A stretch of 64,000 nucleotides of DNA from Acanthosepion pharaonis (Eukaryota; Mollusca; Cephalopoda; Sepiida; Sepiidae), in the NCBI GenBank assembly GCA_903632075.3, contig CAHIKZ030000961.1, positions 111,001 through 175,000 of the forward strand, read 5' to 3'. Below, piece after piece: positions 61,504 through 64,000 of the stretch. The notes below the pieces were generated by a model. That model ran no database searches and was not told where the DNA came from. It worked only from the letters and a program-made list of their open reading frames with translations. Both the position numbers and the translations under genes were made by a program. Numbering within the stretch: the first letter of the stretch is position 1; every line of letters starts with the position of its first letter.

Positions 61504-62069
61504 TTATTTTGGTTAAAGAAGCCATGATTACAATTAAACGAAAAATAATAGGAAAAAAAGAACACGAGTCTATAAAAACTTTATTATATCCTTTATATGA
61601 TCTGTACAACCTGCGTCTTGTAAATGTCTGAGTGGAATAATTAGGATATAAAAATTCTGATTGTATTTATACCAATGCAAACGGAAGTTATCGCAAGAAA
61701 AACATTAATGAAACAAATATATTTTACAAACATATAATTTGAATTTATTGCATATAATTTTAGTGAAACAAAGTACTAATATTAAATGTGATGAAATTAA
61801 TATAATGAATATTATCAATGATAACACTTTTAATCTGCATAATAGCCTTTTAAATAATGAAAATGGGTATATGAAAGGTACTCTAAAGTCTAAGCTAATA
61901 GGAGTTGGCAGGGAGCTAATTTCGGCCGACTATCGCGAATTTACATATGGCATATAAGACGCATGGGAATTTTAAAAGGTAATTTTTAGTAAAAAAAGTG
62001 CGCATTATATGCCGTCAAATACGGTACTTATAATTTATTTATTAACTATAATTTTTATATGAAATGCAT

Positions 62070-62333
62070 ATGAGAGGAACGCGTTTAGCATGAGGTTTTA
62101 TGTAAAATTCGATATAGCTAGCAGCTTCTCGAGCCACCCAGGAATCGCATCAACGTATTTCACCAGGAACTCTTGTGGTATGGAAGACATAACCTTTTGT
62201 ATTCGTCCTTCAAGTTCTTCCAAAGTCTTGCATTGGTATAGTAGACATGCTTCTTTCACAAAAAAGTCAGGGCTCCTCGCTGGCCGCTCATAAATAAAAT
62301 ATGGAGTTACTTTTCAATCACCCTGTATATAGG
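62070..62333 (-). pseudogene. Tc1/mariner-like transposase fragment beside a terminal repeat
   Basis: The minus strand starts with tacagggtgattgaaaagta (62333 inward), a typical transposon end beside TA. It then encodes ERPARSPDFFVKEACLLYQC, KTLEELEGRIQKVMSSIPQE, FLVKYVDAIPGWLEKLL. The latter resembles the C-terminus of Tc1/mariner-type transposases (TLEELKxxI...IPxE). The N-terminal and catalytic parts are deleted and no opposite terminal repeat was found. Confidence 0.6.
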
Positions 62334-62818
62334 TTAAGAAGGAGAGCAAGGAAAACTCATATAGGAGCAGTTGTTTTCGACGTTTTTTTCTAGAGAATAG
62401 TCAATATTTCATTGATGCAGCCATGGTACTAAGTGGTTATTTTTAGTGTAGTGATCTACTAATTTTGCAGTTGCCAACTGTTTTTTTTTTAATTTGTATT
62501 GGCAAGGATTCAGTCTCAAAGACATAAGCGCTTTTGAAAATTAATAAAACTATTTGATCCGTTAATGATTCTGTCTGAACGAAAATCTGATGTAAACACT
62601 TGTACATTCTCCGAGACCAAACATGCTCAAATTAAGGCGATTTATTTTTTTGTCTTGAAACGAGACGCAAAGGTTTATGTTTTTTCTTTAAGAGCTCTCA
62701 AATTGGTTGCTAATTGCTTGTGATATCTCTTGTCAGCAGCCGATTTTAGTTTAAAGATACGAACATTATACACTGCAAATAACAGTTATTCTTTAGTACT
62801 GCAAATATAAATATATAT
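62334..62818. other. No recognised gene
   Basis: AT-rich sequence, nothing recognised. Confidence 0.4.
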
Positions 62819-62819
62819 A

Positions 62820-62838
62820 AACACACACACACACACAC

Positions 62839-62888
<50 letters not shown>
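62820..62888. repeat. (CA)n(TA)n microsatellite
   Basis: (CA)10 then (TA)23; left boundary of palindrome P copy 2. Confidence 0.95.
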
Positions 62889-62891
<3 letters not shown>

Positions 62892-62903
62892 AATATAAAA
62901 GTT

Positions 62904-63066
62904 TCAAACACTAATATTCCATGGTTATAATTTATTACAGTGGAATCGTAATCATGATCCAATTCCTCAGACTTACAAATTTCTTTGAGTTTGTTGGTCT
63001 GATGAATTGGATCGTCATTACGATTCCAATGTTATAAATTATAACCATGGAATATTAGTGTTTGGG
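62904..63066. repeat. Palindrome P, copy 2
   Basis: ttcaaacactaatattccat, ggttataatttattacagtg, gaatcgtaatcatgatccaa, and the complementary right arm ending ccatggaatattagtgtttg. The arms differ by several bases. Related to 53647-53811. Confidence 0.85.
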
Positions 63067-63114
63067 CCTTTTTATATTATATTCTTGATCTCCTTGGACA
63101 TTGAGCTCTACTCG

Positions 63115-63118
<4 letters not shown>

Positions 63119-63157
<39 letters not shown>
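63119..63157. repeat. (TA)n microsatellite
   Basis: About 19 TA units; 3' boundary of the PLE that follows on the minus strand. Confidence 0.95.
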
Positions 63158-63161
<4 letters not shown>

Positions 63162-64000
63162 AAATGTTTAGTGGTACAAAATTTATATATGGTTTTAAAA
63201 ACAAGGAATGTATTGATTTTAATTTTAAAAGTCCCTAAGGCTCTTTCAACCAACATCTCATCAGGAGACAATCGTTGGATCAATGAAAAGAATATTAACG
63301 ACAATGAAGAGCAAAAGAGGGGGGAAACACACTAAAATAACAAACAAGTGTATATATTTGTAACGAGGGGAGGGGGAAAATAATCGTAAATAAATTAGCG
63401 AGGGACAGTTAAAATAAAATATCCCCAACAGATTAAGAGACTTTACAAATTCTTTCTGTCGCAGAGAGAAGGTTTCTAATAATCCTATGCAGACCGATTC
63501 CAAAATCTTCAAATGATTGTTGGAATCGGCTGTATGAATGATTTTGAACCACTCTTTTTTAAACGACTTGGCGCAGGCTATATTCTCAACTAAATGTTGA
63601 GCAATAGCCTATTCCATATTCATGGGGGGAAGATAGCATATTTTATCTATCTTACCAAGTCGTATTTTGAAGGTACATGCTGATTGATTCTAGTTTCCAA
63701 ATGCAAGGTTGTACGCCCCACATAACCAGCAGCACACTGGCAATTAAATTCATATACTAAATTACTCAATTTGATGTAGGGCAATACATCCTTGCGAAAA
63801 GACGGAAACACAGACCTAGTTCGAAAAATGCTACGTAAAGCAACTGATGGGAAACAACCGGAAATCGACTTGCTAACCTGCTTAATTAAGCCTTGACCCC
63901 TATCCCCAATCCAGGGAATCTTCAATTACACCGGACATTTAGAAGGCCCCTGGATTTTAGGGGAATGAAATTCCTTAGTCTTCTTACTAATAATATAGTC
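63158..64000 (-). mobile_element. Second Penelope-like element, incomplete at window edge
   Basis: Minus strand from the right edge: KTKEFHSPKIQGPSKCPV, stop, LKIPWIGDRGQGLIKQVSKS (63925), VFPSFRKDVLPYIKLSNLVY, then the GIY-YIG-type core EFNCQCAAGYVGRTTLHLET and RINQHVPSKYD, a stop region, and AQHLVENIACAKSFKKEWFK, HLKILESVCIGL, RQKEFVKSLN. The order is the same as in the 44.7-46.9 kb PLE but the sequence is clearly a different family. At least two stops/frameshifts break it. The 3' end (63240-63285, minus) has ctcctgatgagatgttggtt and gaaagagcc, a partial hammerhead-like core. It ends at a (TA)n array. Confidence 0.8.

Larger units (their letters stand above)
58809..62024. mobile_element. 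DNA transposon/MITE with ccgtatttgacggc ends, split by a Helitron
   Basis: The left end gccgtatttgacggcattta (58808 on) and right end, inverted, accgtatttgacggcatata (62025 inward) are terminal inverted repeats. Both are followed by text of the type gcg(t/c)...taagac(g/c)ca. The Helitron at 58940-61503 lies inside. The element's own internal part (61505-62024) has no recognised coding region. The superfamily is not identified. Confidence 0.6.

Overview
This window looks like non-coding, repeat-dominated nuclear DNA from a metazoan. I found no complete host protein-coding gene. A mollusc, most likely a cephalopod of octopod type, fits best: several tRNA-derived SINE families, very many long (TA)n arrays, Penelope-like elements (PLEs), RTE/CR1-like LINE tails, Helitrons, and Tc1/mariner and piggyBac derivatives are packed into AT-rich sequence. 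That assignment is inference from repeat style, not from a diagnostic gene.

Layout. 0-10 kb: a 60-bp tandem repeat, inverted pairs of a SINE that carries a hammerhead-like core (here SINE-D), a Tc1/mariner deletion derivative, LINE tails, three tRNA-derived SINE-A copies (all with clear target-site duplications), and Helitron and mariner transposase remnants. 10-19 kb: a dispersed triplication, a fold-back element between (TA)n arrays, a possible terminal exon, a 500-bp homopurine tract and more SINE-D. 19-25 kb: LINE remnants, a 29-bp satellite with higher-order structure, a perfect hairpin, a MITE, a SINE-D tail array and a nearly perfect 50-bp minisatellite. 25-38 kb: tRNA SINE-B copies, a decayed R2/R4-type LINE, a tandem SINE dimer inside one target-site duplication, an AT-rich desert, LINE tails and a piggyBac MITE. 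38-48 kb: the densest (TA)n region, with a Tc1 derivative, small palindromes, a 2.2-kb head-to-head PLE palindrome and an 8-copy SINE-D tail array. 48-64 kb: LINE tails, a degenerate 5S rRNA/tRNA-like tandem array, a MADE1-like mariner MITE, a Helitron nested in another DNA transposon, and a second PLE running off the right edge.

The most interesting theme joins three things. PLE RT/GIY-YIG fragments are present. Short sequences with the hammerhead ribozyme core (CUGANGA, a hairpin, then GAAA) occur in the PLE tails, in small elements sitting between (TA)n arrays, and in the tRNA-derived SINE-D. Many of these copies form head-to-head palindromes or tandem tail arrays. PLEs are known to carry hammerhead ribozymes; the inferred extension is that small non-autonomous elements here share that core and the inverted/tandem insertion structures, possibly using PLE machinery. 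None of the folds or similarities was computed; all were read by eye.
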